A DNA stretch of 64,000 bases from a virus. The position numbers and the translations under genes were made by a program. Below are positions 30,832-38,611 of this stretch, piece after piece (the stretch's first letter is position 1; every line of letters starts with the position of its first letter). Location of the stretch: positions 1-64,000 of IMG/VR virus record IMGVR_UViG_3300042904_000405; one strand, 5' to 3'. The notes under the pieces are model-generated. The model worked only from the letters and a program-made list of their open reading frames with translations, was not told where the DNA came from and ran no database searches.

Positions 30832-31410
30832 TCAGCAGCTGGCGTAGCCCATGAACGCCCACTGGCCGTCGCCGGCCGGGACGCACACGGCGCTGCCCCA
30901 CTTGTCGTCGAACACCTCGGCCATCTGGCGGAAGTTCGGGATCTGACGCAGCTGCGTGATCGCCTTCTTCGCATCGATCTCCCACTGGAGGGGCGGCGTG
31001 ATCTTCGGCTTCTTCCACTTCAGCGCCCTCGTGATGACGGCGTTGTTCGTGTCGTACTGCGGGCGCCGCGGTTCGAACGGCTCCGCTGGCGGCGTGTCGT
31101 CGACCGGCACCCGGCAGGTCACCGTCTCGGTCACCTTCATCGTGACCGTGCGGGTGTAGGTCGCCGTCTTGTGCAGCGGCTCCGGTGGGCGATCATCCAG
31201 CACCTCGTAGCTCGATGCGCTGAGGGCGTTGAACAGCTCCTCGGCTGTCATGCCTTTCGGCAGCTGGTAGCACACGAAGCCCGCCTTCTCGGCGATCGTC
31301 CCCGTGTAGCCACCGTGGCCGAACTCGTGCGCCGCCTCCCGGTAGGCGTTGTCGAACGCCTCCGAGGCGGTCTTGCCCTTGCCGATGCTGAAGAACGTTG
31401 TTGCTCCCAT
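30832..31410 (-). CDS. Hypothetical conserved early protein
   Basis: Length 192 aa; GGAGG before the ATG. Begins MGATTFFSIGKGKTASEAFD, a motif seen in other actinophages, with HEFGHGGYTGTIAEKAGF; a RTVTMKVTETVTCRV beta hairpin and a helical C-terminal part. HEFGH resembles a zincin motif but lies in a repeated GYTG-type context, so peptidase activity is doubtful. Confidence 0.6.
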   Translation of the reverse strand: MGATTFFSIGKGKTASEAFDNAYREAAHEFGHGGYTGTIAEKAGFVCYQLPKGMTAEELFNALSASSYEVLDDRPPEPLHKTATYTRTVTMKVTETVTCRVPVDDTPPAEPFEPRRPQYDTNNAVITRALKWKKPKITPPLQWEIDAKKAITQLRQIPNFRQMAEVFDDKWGSAVCVPAGDGQWAFMGYASC

Positions 31411-31411
31411 G

Positions 31412-31684
31412 TCATCCTCCTGTTGTGACAGCTGACAGCTCGATCACCCAGTAGCCCCAGGGGAAGCGCTGCTCCTCCGCCCACCCGTCGGCCACCTCGG
31501 GATCGTCGAACGGACCGATGTGGTTGAAGCCATCGACCGGCGTGCCGGTGATGACGATGTGCTGGGCAGCGCCCGGGGCGCGCGTCAGTTGGATCACCTC
31601 GTCGTTCAGACGGATGACGGCCTGTCGCCAGGTCTCGTCGTCGCCCGTGTTGGGGATCGGCGTGTCGCCGCAGTCGTGGTCCAT
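31412..31684 (-). CDS. Hypothetical protein
   Basis: Length 90 aa. Begins MDHDCGDTPIPNTGDDETWR, then HIVITGTPVDGFNHIGPFDD and GYWVIELSAVTTGG. Looks like a small conserved actinophage protein related to the neighbouring GP88 gene region. Function unknown. Confidence 0.55.
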   Translation of the reverse strand: MDHDCGDTPIPNTGDDETWRQAVIRLNDEVIQLTRAPGAAQHIVITGTPVDGFNHIGPFDDPEVADGWAEEQRFPWGYWVIELSAVTTGG

Positions 31685-32571
31685 CACGTTCCTCCTGTTG
31701 TCACTACGAACCCGCTCTTGCCGATGAGCTGGCGGGCCCGACCCTTTGCGCTCAGGTCTCCGATGACGCCCTCCTGGAACATCCACTCGTCGGTGAGGTC
31801 GGCGTCGACGACGTTGGCCCAGTAGACGTTGCCGCCGAGCCAGATCGGCTCCGGCTTCTGTCCCTTGCGACGAGACGTGACGACAGCGACTGAACCGCCG
31901 CGCTCCACGAAGTCGAAGACGGCGTGCTGATCGCTGTTCTCGTTCCAGCTGTACGCCAGGCGGTAGGTCGCGCCGACCCAGCCGTCGGTGTCGAGGACGA
32001 ACGGGTCCTTCGTGTACCCGTAGCTGAGCACCCGCGTCCCGAGCGTGTCGCCGTTGGTGAGCGACGGCAGGATCAGATCCCACCGGACGTCGCTATTGAC
32101 GTTGGGCCGGAACAGGATGTTCGTCTTCCAGTGCCGGGTCCAGGCGGCTTCCAGCTCCCAGCCCAGCAGGAAGGCGAACGCCCGCGGCTGCTCGCAGAGG
32201 AAGTCCACCTTCGCCCGGCGCGCCTCCTTGACCGCTTCGAAGGAGCCGTTCCCGTTGTCGAGGACGCACACCTTCTGACAGTCGCCGGCATGCGGGCAGG
32301 CGTTGACGATCAGGCCACGCTTGACCCGTGTCGTCGTGTGCTGAAGCGTGAGCCCGTAGCTCGGCACCTTGCCCTTCAGCAGCTTGTCGTTGTCGGCCGG
32401 CCAGGTGAGCAGTCGCAGGGCGGGACCGGTGAAGCCTCGCTTCTCCCGGTACGCCTGGTACAGCTTCATCGCCAGGCCTCGTTCGTGCCTGCTGGCATGC
32501 GAGGCTCCCCGGACGAAGTACTCGTCCATGGCCGCCGCGTGCGGCAGCAGGTGGTCAGTCAGCGTCTTCAT
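31684..32571 (-). CDS. GP88-like phage protein
   Basis: Length 295 aa. The segment GLTLQHTTTRVKRGLIVNAC ... HAGDCQKVCVLDNGNG (~72-107) with four close cysteines, followed by an alpha/beta domain (NILFRPNVNSDVRWDLILP), matches the gene product 88 family of actinophages as I remember it. The cysteine cluster may bind a metal or Fe-S centre. Biochemical role unknown. Start overlaps the upstream gene by 17 bp. Confidence 0.7.
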   Translation of the reverse strand: MKTLTDHLLPHAAAMDEYFVRGASHASRHERGLAMKLYQAYREKRGFTGPALRLLTWPADNDKLLKGKVPSYGLTLQHTTTRVKRGLIVNACPHAGDCQKVCVLDNGNGSFEAVKEARRAKVDFLCEQPRAFAFLLGWELEAAWTRHWKTNILFRPNVNSDVRWDLILPSLTNGDTLGTRVLSYGYTKDPFVLDTDGWVGATYRLAYSWNENSDQHAVFDFVERGGSVAVVTSRRKGQKPEPIWLGGNVYWANVVDADLTDEWMFQEGVIGDLSAKGRARQLIGKSGFVVTTGGT

Positions 32572-33145
32572 CTTCCTCCTTCGGCGGGTCGGCGGGTAGA
32601 TGTGAGATGTCGCAGGCGCCCAGGTCGAACGGCCGCAGCAGCGCCGACACCTCGTCGATCAGCTGCCAGGCGCTGGCGGGGTGCTTGTCGGCGAGCGCCT
32701 TGAACTCCTGCCACCCGATCACGGGCCCGCCGTTGGTGGCGGCACGCTCAACGACCTCGCCGTTCTCGGAGCCGTCGTAGAACAGCTCGTAGCCGTCATT
32801 CTCGTATTTGGCGTCGGTCTGGGCGTGGAACGGGATGCGGTGCTCCACGAGCCAGTCGAGGAAGTTGTCCGCATCGCTGTCGCCGGTCCAGCCGTAGTTC
32901 AGCTCGCCGGCCCAGTCGAGCGTGAGGAACTCGTCGCCCTCCCACTGGGCGACGTTCATCGCCTCGAACCACTCGAACTCAGGCAGGCGCACCGTGCGCT
33001 CGAGGTACTCCTCGCCGCCGTAGATCGGCATGGAGTAGCCGCCGCGCCCTTCGGTCCAGTCCGAGATGTGACGCCGGATGATCGGCTCGCCCTCCCAGTC
33101 GACGGGCACCTTGATGGTGATCGACGACCCTGTCATCTCGCTCAT
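32555..33145 (-). CDS. Hypothetical protein
   Basis: Length 196 aa from ATG 33145. Trp-rich and acidic (FEWFEAMNVAQWEGDEFLTLDW, GDSDADNFLDWLVEHRIPF). No family recognised; ends in an acidic tail (PPKEEDEDAD). Confidence 0.55.
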   Translation of the reverse strand: MSEMTGSSITIKVPVDWEGEPIIRRHISDWTEGRGGYSMPIYGGEEYLERTVRLPEFEWFEAMNVAQWEGDEFLTLDWAGELNYGWTGDSDADNFLDWLVEHRIPFHAQTDAKYENDGYELFYDGSENGEVVERAATNGGPVIGWQEFKALADKHPASAWQLIDEVSALLRPFDLGACDISHLPADPPKEEDEDAD

Positions 33146-33156
33146 GTGTCTCCTCC

Positions 33157-33468
33157 TCAGAGATCGGGATGCCAACGCCAGCCGCATGCCGTGGCGGCGT
33201 CACTGGCGTAGCGGGCGGCGTCGGACCATGCGGTCTCGCCGTAGAACGTCTTCGATCGCAGCTTGCCGGGCACGTTCTGGAGGATCACCTTGTAGGCGCC
33301 GTCCTTCCAGACGTGCTCCGACCGCTTCTCCAGCAGGTCGGCGACCTTGATCTCGATGAGAGCCGGCTGCACGTCGTCACCCCGGTCGACCAGACCGTGG
33401 CGATGGGCCGCGTAGCGCCACTCGCCGTGGACGATGTAGCGGTCCTTGTTGAGTCGTGTCGTGGTCAT
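33157..33468 (-). CDS. Hypothetical protein
   Basis: Length 103 aa. MTTTRLNKDRYIVHGEWRYA, then IEIKVADLLEKRSEHVWKDG and a Trp/His-rich end (CGWRWHPDL). Unknown. Coupled to the downstream-starting gene by overlap. Confidence 0.55.
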   Translation of the reverse strand: MTTTRLNKDRYIVHGEWRYAAHRHGLVDRGDDVQPALIEIKVADLLEKRSEHVWKDGAYKVILQNVPGKLRSKTFYGETAWSDAARYASDAATACGWRWHPDL

Positions 33469-34061
33469 CACCAGCTCGATTGGTAGAGGAACTCCACGCC
33501 GCCACGCATGGCGACAGTGGCTCGGACGATGCGGTCGATCTCGTCGATCGTGGTGGACAGGTCTTGCGCCCACCACTCGTCGATCTCGTAGCCACCGAAG
33601 AAGAAGCCCTGCCGGGGCTCCATGATCTCGGCTGCCTTCGTGAGGTCGCCGGCGTGGTAGGCGGCGAGCGCGTCCTTGCACTGGGCGCTCAGCTGCGCCA
33701 GCTGCTCAGGGTGCACCTCGGCCTCCTGGCACTCGTCCACGCCCTCCTGGCAGTGGTCGACGAACCAGGCGTGGATGGCGTTGGCCTTGCGCCAGTACGC
33801 CGCGCACAGCTTGACCGTGCTGCGGTCCTTGCTGATCTCGGCGTGGTTGGACTCGTCGCCGACGAGCGGTCGCAGCCCGGCGAGGTCGATGACCGCCTCG
33901 CACATGGCCTTCTCCTCGTCCGGGCTGTGCGACCAGCGGGACAGGTAGGCCTCGTCGTCATCGTCGTAGAACTCCACGTCGGCGGTCGCCTCGGTGAGCT
34001 TCTGCCGCACCGCCTCGTCAGCGATCCGACGACGTGCGTACAGGTACATGTCCAATCCCAT
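33468..34061 (-). CDS. Conserved phage protein, MGLDMYL family
   Basis: Length 197 aa with GAGAGGAG upstream. Begins MGLDMYLYARRRIADE, contains YWRKANAIHAWFVDHCQEGVD and GFFFGGYEIDEWWAQDL. This MGLDMYL ... W(R)KANxIHxWF pattern is widespread in phages and bacteria, without a known activity. Gene complete. Confidence 0.7.
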   Translation of the reverse strand: MGLDMYLYARRRIADEAVRQKLTEATADVEFYDDDDEAYLSRWSHSPDEEKAMCEAVIDLAGLRPLVGDESNHAEISKDRSTVKLCAAYWRKANAIHAWFVDHCQEGVDECQEAEVHPEQLAQLSAQCKDALAAYHAGDLTKAAEIMEPRQGFFFGGYEIDEWWAQDLSTTIDEIDRIVRATVAMRGGVEFLYQSSW

Positions 34062-34106
34062 GGGGATCTCCTCTCTCGTGGGCGTCTCAGCCCTGTATAC
34101 GGACGA

Positions 34107-34379
34107 TCAGAACCGTCCCTGGTTGGTGTAGGCCCCGAGCCCTTCCAACGACGTGACGGCGAGCGTCCCGTCGGAGAGCTTGCAGAGGACGGTGTCGGCG
34201 TAGTTGAGCGTGAAGCCGGGCAGGTCGTGCTCCAGGTGCTCCAGGTCGCCCAGGCTGTTGATGTAGCCGACCGTGCCGAGCAGCTGCACCGAGCTGACCG
34301 CGAACGGCCAGGGGTGGAACTCCACCGCCTCCACCACGACTGGCTTCGGCGCTGGCTGGGTGACGTCGAGAATGCGCAT
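34107..34379 (-). CDS. Hypothetical protein
   Basis: Length 90 aa from ATG 34379. MRILDVTQPAPKPVVVEAVE, then a beta-rich body (VQLLGTVGYINSLGDLEHLE). Unknown. 45-bp gap to the next gene. Confidence 0.55.
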   Translation of the reverse strand: MRILDVTQPAPKPVVVEAVEFHPWPFAVSSVQLLGTVGYINSLGDLEHLEHDLPGFTLNYADTVLCKLSDGTLAVTSLEGLGAYTNQGRF

Positions 34380-34555
34380 CACCGGTACGTCCATTTCCCG
34401 ACGGTGTTGCCGTTGCTGTCGAGGCACTTGCCGCCGGCCTCGCCGCAGGCAGCGCGGTCGGCGACCCGGTCCATGATCCGCTTCAGTTCGTCGCGCTCTT
34501 CGATCACGTCGACGAACGCGGCGTTGTCTGTGTCGATCTCGACCTTGAGTCGCAT
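34379..34555 (-). CDS. Small protein with two cysteines
   Basis: Length 58 aa: MRLKVEIDTDNAAFVDVIEE, a helix (RDELKRIMDRVADRA), then ACGEAGGKCLDSNGNTVGKW. Helix plus Cys loop typical of small actinophage proteins. Coupled by TGATG. Confidence 0.5.
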   Translation of the reverse strand: MRLKVEIDTDNAAFVDVIEERDELKRIMDRVADRAACGEAGGKCLDSNGNTVGKWTYR

Positions 34556-34794
34556 CACGTCACCTTGAACCCGAGCGTGGTGCGCTGGAGCGTCCCGTAG
34601 AACTTCCGCGACGTGTACGGGTCCGGGCCGACGAAGTTGACCTTCGTGCCCGGCTTCAGGTCGAGGGCGTACGCCAGGGCCTCGTGGCCGAAGCGGGTCG
34701 TCTCAACCTCGACGCTCTCGGGCGTCGTGTTGAGCGCTTCCTTGACCGCCTTCTTGCTGGCGGGGCGCTTGCCGTTGATGTAGATGCCGTCCAT
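34555..34794 (-). CDS. Small protein
   Basis: Length 79 aa. MDGIYINGKRPASKKAVKEA, then ETTRFGHEALAYALDL and GPDPYTSRKFYGTLQRTTLG. It resembles short conserved actinophage proteins. Function unknown. Confidence 0.55.
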   Translation of the reverse strand: MDGIYINGKRPASKKAVKEALNTTPESVEVETTRFGHEALAYALDLKPGTKVNFVGPDPYTSRKFYGTLQRTTLGFKVT

Positions 34795-34795
34795 G

Positions 34796-35014
34796 TCATT
34801 CCTCCTGTTGGTTGGTGCAGAACGGGTAGCCGGGCTCGCACGAGCACTCGGTGGCGCACTCGTCGGTCTCGGTGCCGTCGTCGCGCATGGCGACGTCCAT
34901 CAGCCGCAGCCCGCAGGCGCCGAACAGGCGCCCAACGTGGCGGTACCAGCCCGACCCCGTGCGCTCCACGGCCTCGCCGCAGTCCGGGCAGGTCAGCTTG
35001 TAGGCGGTCCTCAT
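34796..35014 (-). CDS. Zinc-ribbon protein
   Basis: Length 72 aa. CPDCGEAVERTGSGWYRH is a CxxC half-ribbon; a second set (ACGL, ECATECSCEPGYPFC) ends the protein. Likely two metal sites. Confidence 0.6.
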   Translation of the reverse strand: MRTAYKLTCPDCGEAVERTGSGWYRHVGRLFGACGLRLMDVAMRDDGTETDECATECSCEPGYPFCTNQQEE

Positions 35015-35400
35015 GCTCCCATCCTCCGTTCCATGGCTTCCATGGCGTCGCACTCCCACATCTCCTTGAGCCAGGCTCGGATGGCGGGCCGCGCTTCGGC
35101 TTCGTCGGTCAGTTCGTCCACGACGTTGGCGCCGCCACACATGTCGCATGTGCGGTCGTAGTGGCCGGCGAGGTAGTCGTCCTGGAAGTCTTCGCCCTGC
35201 TCGGCCCACTCGCTCTGCGTGTAGGCGCCGAGGTAGGCGGAGGACTTGCCGCGTCCCCTGCACTGCGGGCAGACGATGCGGCGGAGATCGGTGTTCGGGT
35301 TGAGCAGCACCTCGTGGTTGAGGCGCTCGCACTCCTCGTTCCAGCAGTCGTCACAAGTGACGCACCACTCGGCCATGGCGATGATGTCAGCGGGGCTCAT
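35011..35400 (-). CDS. DnaJ-type zinc-finger-like protein
   Basis: Length 129 aa. Cysteine pairs CVTCDDC, CPQCRGRG and CDMCGG follow the CxxCxGxG style of DnaJ zinc fingers, separated by acidic helices. Possibly a chaperone-like or nucleic-acid adaptor; unproven. Confidence 0.6.
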   Translation of the reverse strand: MSPADIIAMAEWCVTCDDCWNEECERLNHEVLLNPNTDLRRIVCPQCRGRGKSSAYLGAYTQSEWAEQGEDFQDDYLAGHYDRTCDMCGGANVVDELTDEAEARPAIRAWLKEMWECDAMEAMERRMGA

Positions 35401-35768
35401 GCCTCCTGCCTTTCGATCCACTGACGGGCGGCCTCTTTGGCGATGCAGCCGAGGTCGGACGGTGACATCCAGGTCCCCAGCTCTTTGGAGATCCAGTTGC
35501 ACGGGAAGCTGCTGTGCGGGCTGAACCACTCAATCTCGGAGCCGCGCCGGCGGAACCCGCACAGAGCGTCCCACTGCTGTAGCGGGATGTCGTTGAGATG
35601 CGGGTCCGTCGATGCGAGCAGGCGGGCGGCGCCGACGGAGCGCACCACATGGCTGATCGTCTGGTCGTTGACGAACTGGGCGTAGTACTCCCGGTGGACG
35701 GCCATCGTGTCGCCGCCAGCGCGGAAGACCTCGCCGCTGCGTTCCATGTACTGGGCTCGGGTGATCAT
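35397..35768 (-). CDS. Hypothetical protein
   Basis: Length 123 aa from ATG 35768. MITRAQYMERSGEVFRAGGD, HREYYAQFVNDQTISHVVRSVG, LNDIPLQQWDALCGF and a closing AARQWIERQEA. Resembles conserved actinophage hypothetical proteins. Function unknown. Confidence 0.6.
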   Translation of the reverse strand: MITRAQYMERSGEVFRAGGDTMAVHREYYAQFVNDQTISHVVRSVGAARLLASTDPHLNDIPLQQWDALCGFRRRGSEIEWFSPHSSFPCNWISKELGTWMSPSDLGCIAKEAARQWIERQEA

Positions 35769-36097
35769 TGCGGCTCCCCTCGGGCGATGGAGCCATCGTT
35801 GAGTTCGACGATGGTCAGGTCGTCGACGGCCTCGTCCCAGCGGCCGGTGACGTTCCACTGGACCCAGACCCAGCCGTCAAGCGGGTGGGGCTCGTCCAGG
35901 ACGTAGCCGTGCTGTGGGCTCTCGCCCTGGCTGCGGACGAGGATGTCAGCGGCGATCGGTTGCCTGCACCGGGCGAACCAGTTCCCCATGAACGGGATGG
36001 CCACGTGGTGCGGCGCGTCGCCGTGGCACTCGGCGCAGTACTCGTGCTCGAACTGCTCCTGGAGCCAGGTGGCTCCGGGGATGTTGAGGTTGCTCAT
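35765..36097 (-). CDS. Hypothetical protein with Cys/His cluster
   Basis: Length 110 aa. EYCAECHGDAPHHV may bind metal; then a Trp-rich strand region (GWVWVQWNVTGRWDEAVDDL). Unknown. Confidence 0.55.
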   Translation of the reverse strand: MSNLNIPGATWLQEQFEHEYCAECHGDAPHHVAIPFMGNWFARCRQPIAADILVRSQGESPQHGYVLDEPHPLDGWVWVQWNVTGRWDEAVDDLTIVELNDGSIARGEPQ

Positions 36098-36294
36098 CCC
36101 TCACCCCAGTTCTGCGAGACGTCCCGCGGGCCGACACGCTGAGTGCCGCCGCACCGGGGACCGAAGTCGACGTGGAGCCACTTGCGGCCCACCTTGACGA
36201 TGCGGCCGTAGTCGATCACCCCGAACTTGCCGGGGTTGAACGCCTGGACGTTGTCGCCGACCTTGAAGTCGGCGATGGTGAAGCTGTCGATCAT
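36094..36294 (-). CDS. Small beta-barrel-like protein
   Basis: Length 66 aa. VGDNVQAFNPGKFGVIDYGR and IVKVGRKWLHVDFG suggest a small SH3-like barrel. Coupled to both neighbours. Confidence 0.55.
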   Translation of the reverse strand: MIDSFTIADFKVGDNVQAFNPGKFGVIDYGRIVKVGRKWLHVDFGPRCGGTQRVGPRDVSQNWGEG

Positions 36295-36890
36295 GATCCC
36301 TCCGGGGTGAACTGGCGCCACCACCGCGGGATGGTGGCGTAGCCGTCGGTGTCGGACTCGGCGTCGCGGTGCTCGTTCTCGTCCAGGTGGACCCGGCGGT
36401 CGAGCATGTCCCGCAGGAGCACGGCGCCGGCGATGGCCTCGCCGTATCGGTCGCTGTCGAAGATGTTGCCGTACAGCTCGGCCAGCTCCTGGTAGTGGAC
36501 CGGCCAATCCGGTCGGAAGAAGAGCGGCGGCATGGCGAGTACGCGGTGCAAGGCCTCTACGACGGCGACTGGGAGTGCGTCACCACTGGCCCAGTCGCCG
36601 ATCAGGTCCGGCAGTTCGAGGAGCGTCGCGCCCCGATCGCTGATCCGGTACATGGGGTTGGTATCGGCTCGTTCGGCGTCGACGGCGACTTTCATGACCG
36701 CCTTGTCGTGCCCGAGGCGGTCGGACAGGTCGTTCACGACCGCCCAGCCGGCGATGCAGCACGCCGTGCCGCAGACGTCCAGGTGGAGCGACTCGGAGTC
36801 GTAGCCCGGATCGACGAACGAGGCCATCTCGAATCGTTCGGGCTGGCGGAGGATCTGGGTGATGATCCGCTCGGTGTTGGCGACGTGCAT
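36291..36890 (-). CDS. Hypothetical protein
   Basis: Length 199 aa from ATG 36890. Contains LHLDVCGTACCIAGWAVVNDL, typical of a conserved phage/bacterial family with a CGTxxCxAGW motif, then LELPDLIGDWASGDALPVAVVE. The CGTxCCIAGW motif is recurrent in actinophage early genes. Function unknown. Confidence 0.6.
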   Translation of the reverse strand: MHVANTERIITQILRQPERFEMASFVDPGYDSESLHLDVCGTACCIAGWAVVNDLSDRLGHDKAVMKVAVDAERADTNPMYRISDRGATLLELPDLIGDWASGDALPVAVVEALHRVLAMPPLFFRPDWPVHYQELAELYGNIFDSDRYGEAIAGAVLLRDMLDRRVHLDENEHRDAESDTDGYATIPRWWRQFTPEGS

Positions 36891-36891
36891 G

Positions 36892-37050
36892 TCAGTGGAC
36901 CTCCCTGTCCCTGTACCAGTCGGACGGCTCGTTGAGCGTCGGCGCGCGACGGATCTCAACGGCCATCCAGACGATGAAGACGAGGACCGCCACGCCGCAC
37001 AGGATCGCCACCGTGGCGGCGATCCAGTGCCAGGACGTGTAGGCGATCAC
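36892..37050 (-). CDS. Single-pass membrane protein
   Basis: Length 52 aa, GTG start. One membrane segment (WIAATVAILCGVAVLVFIVW) and a charged tail with NEPSDWYRDREVH. Coupled to the upstream gene by GTGA. Confidence 0.55.
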   Translation of the reverse strand: MIAYTSWHWIAATVAILCGVAVLVFIVWMAVEIRRAPTLNEPSDWYRDREVH

Positions 37051-37349
37051 GCGTCGACGTCGACGGGCTTCGGCGCCTTCTCGGGGGTCGCCTCAAGCGG
37101 ATCGCCGGTGACGGCCTCGTGGAGGTCGGACAGGCGCTGCTGCTCGACGCGGGCGTCGAGGATGCTGCGGACGCGGTAGGCGTCGTAGGTGTTGCCGGTC
37201 TCGGCGACGCGGGCCTCATCCTCGGCCGCGGCCTCGGCGAGGTTCTTCTCCGCCTGCCACTGCTTGTCGAGGTGGGCGTCGGAGATCACCTTCGCGACGT
37301 CGTTGATCTGCTTCAGGGTCAGGTCGACCGGGAACTTGCGGGTTGCCAT
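37047..37349 (-). CDS. Helical charged protein with strong ribosome site
   Basis: Length 100 aa, with AGGAGG upstream. Helical coiled coil (QWQAEKNLAEAAAEDEARVAE) and a Pro-rich end (TPEKAPKPVDVDA). First gene after a long hairpin in the operon. Unknown. Confidence 0.6.
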   Translation of the reverse strand: MATRKFPVDLTLKQINDVAKVISDAHLDKQWQAEKNLAEAAAEDEARVAETGNTYDAYRVRSILDARVEQQRLSDLHEAVTGDPLEATPEKAPKPVDVDA

Positions 37350-37386
37350 GACTGTGCCTCCTAGGCGTCAGGTTTCCGTCGGGTAA

Positions 37387-37437
37387 CGGAACAGGCCCAC
37401 CCGCCCGGAGGGAGGCGTGGCGGGTAGGCCTGTTCCG
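37387..37437 (-). terminator. Long hairpin between genes of minus operon
   Basis: CGGAACAGGCC (37387-37397) pairs with GGCCTGTTCCG (37427-37437), and inside it ACCCGCC pairs with GGCGGGT, leaving a ~13-nt loop. This gives ~18 bp of stem. No T run follows, so it may be an attenuator, processing site or actinobacterial-type terminator. Confidence 0.6.
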
Positions 37438-37474
37438 CCACCCCACTGGGGGATGGCGAGGGGGGTGGGGGGGG

Positions 37475-37978
37475 TCAGGGCATGGTGAGGGCCTCCTCGA
37501 GGAGCGCGCGGTCGCCGGGGCCGAACCAGCCCGGACGATCGGTCCAGAAGCCGCATTCCGACAGGACGCCGGGCTGCGAGCAGTCGGAGTGGACGGACCC
37601 GTTCCAGGTCGGCCACTCCATGACGATGTGGGCGATCTCGTGCTGCCACACGAACACCTCACGGGAGTGGGGGTCGGTGGGGTCGTAGAAGATGATCTTC
37701 GACCCCACGATCCCGGACGCCGCCACATGGTCGGTGCAGTCCCAGGAGGAGCACACCGGGGTCAGGGCGACGAAGGTGATGTCGGGGGCCGGCCCATTGC
37801 GAAGCAGCTCGTATCCGGCCATCTCGTTCCACGGCGCGAACACCGCGGCGTCGTCGACCCCCGGGATGTCCCCCACCACGTAGGTCGTACGCGGTGGGGG
37901 GCCCGGGGGGGATGGGGGGATCTGCTGGAGGGCGCACCCGGCCAGCGGCAGGGCGGCGAGAGCGGCGAGGCGCTTCAC
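37475..37978 (-). CDS. Secreted lipoprotein with zincin motif HEIAH
   Basis: Length 167 aa, GTG start overlapping the previous stop. Signal MKRLAALAALPLAGC (lipobox LAGC, Cys15), Pro-rich linker, then a domain with VWQHEIAHIVMEW (HEIAH 113-117): two zinc-ligand His plus the catalytic Glu; His130 is a possible third ligand. Several cysteines (CSSWDC, SDCSQPG, SECGFW) suggest disulphides. Probably an extracytoplasmic metallopeptidase expressed early. Confidence 0.65.
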   Translation of the reverse strand: MKRLAALAALPLAGCALQQIPPSPPGPPPRTTYVVGDIPGVDDAAVFAPWNEMAGYELLRNGPAPDITFVALTPVCSSWDCTDHVAASGIVGSKIIFYDPTDPHSREVFVWQHEIAHIVMEWPTWNGSVHSDCSQPGVLSECGFWTDRPGWFGPGDRALLEEALTMP

Positions 37979-38109
37979 GCGGGCCGCTCCAGGAGGAGGG
38001 GGCCCGCGGCGAGCCAGTAGACGTCGGGGTCGTCCCACCACAGCTCCGGGTCGTCGGTGACGTGGTAGGTCCCGGCGAACCGGGGGAGCAGGTCATCCCG
38101 CTCTTGCAT
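37975..38109 (-). CDS. Small acidic protein, first gene of minus operon
   Basis: Length 44 aa with GGAGG upstream: MQERDDLLPRFAGTYHVTDD, WWDDPDVYWLAAGPLLLERPA. Coupled by GTGA to the lipoprotein. It is the promoter-proximal gene of the ~17-kb operon. Confidence 0.5.
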   Translation of the reverse strand: MQERDDLLPRFAGTYHVTDDPELWWDDPDVYWLAAGPLLLERPA

Positions 38110-38176
38110 CAGGAGCCTCCGTTCCTGTCCCGAGACAGCCCCCGGAGAGCACGCCCTAGAGCGTCCCTCCGTTCAC

Positions 38177-38220
38177 TGCCTCTCACAATGTCATCGACCG
38201 TAGACCGGTCGATTCGTCAC
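38177..38220 (+). repeat. 44-bp imperfect direct repeat, left copy
   Basis: Matches the copy at 38612-38655 in 33 of 44 positions by hand alignment. Conserved blocks are TGCCTCTCAC, ATGT, AGACCGGTC and GTCAC. It contains the palindrome GACCGGTC. Confidence 0.65.
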
Positions 38221-38371
38221 ACCCCCCTGGGGTGGGGGGAGGGGGCCGGGCCGGCGGGTAGGGCTGTTTCTAGCCCCCGGCGGGCCGGGCGTATGTCGAT
38301 TTCCTGCCCCCCCTAGGGGGGAGGGGGGTGGGGGGTGGCCCCCCCTGGGAGCCCCCCGCACACTCGCCGGC

Positions 38372-38533
38372 GAACCCCTGTTCGGGAACGTCTGTTCGAC
38401 GAACCCCTGTTCGGGTACACGCGTTCGGGTACGGGTGTTCGACGATCGAGTGTTCGGTCGCCGGGCAAACCCATGTTCGTACGATCGAGTGTTCGATCGC
38501 CGGGGGATCAAGCGTTCGTACGATCGTTCGTTC
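38372..38533. repeat. Array of ten GAACNNNNGTTC-like boxes
   Basis: Box starts: 38372, 38386, 38401, 38415, 38429, 38444, 38467, 38483, 38506, 38522. The first three are exact GAACNNNNGTTC; the others keep the right half (T/C)GTTCG and vary the left half (GTAC, GATC, AAAC). Spacing is 14-16 bp, with two gaps of 23 bp. This is the Gram-positive SOS-box pattern arranged like iterons. Confidence 0.75.
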
Positions 38534-38542
38534 GATTAGCAA

Positions 38543-38609
38543 GCGATGCCCCATCGCTCCATCGCTCCGTGCGATCGCTCGCACGCTCCGATGCTCCGAT
38601 GCCCCATCG
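38543..38609. repeat. Two short palindromes
   Basis: GCGATGCCCCATCGC at 38543-38557 and CGATGCCCCATCG at 38597-38609. Between them are further CGCTCC/GATCGC direct repeats. Confidence 0.55.
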
Positions 38610-38611
38610 CT

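Noticed and set aside
30832-31410. HEFGH in the minus-strand protein as a third zincin
   Set aside because: No export signal, no further ligand or Met-turn, and the motif lies in a GHGGYTGT loop typical of another conserved phage family.
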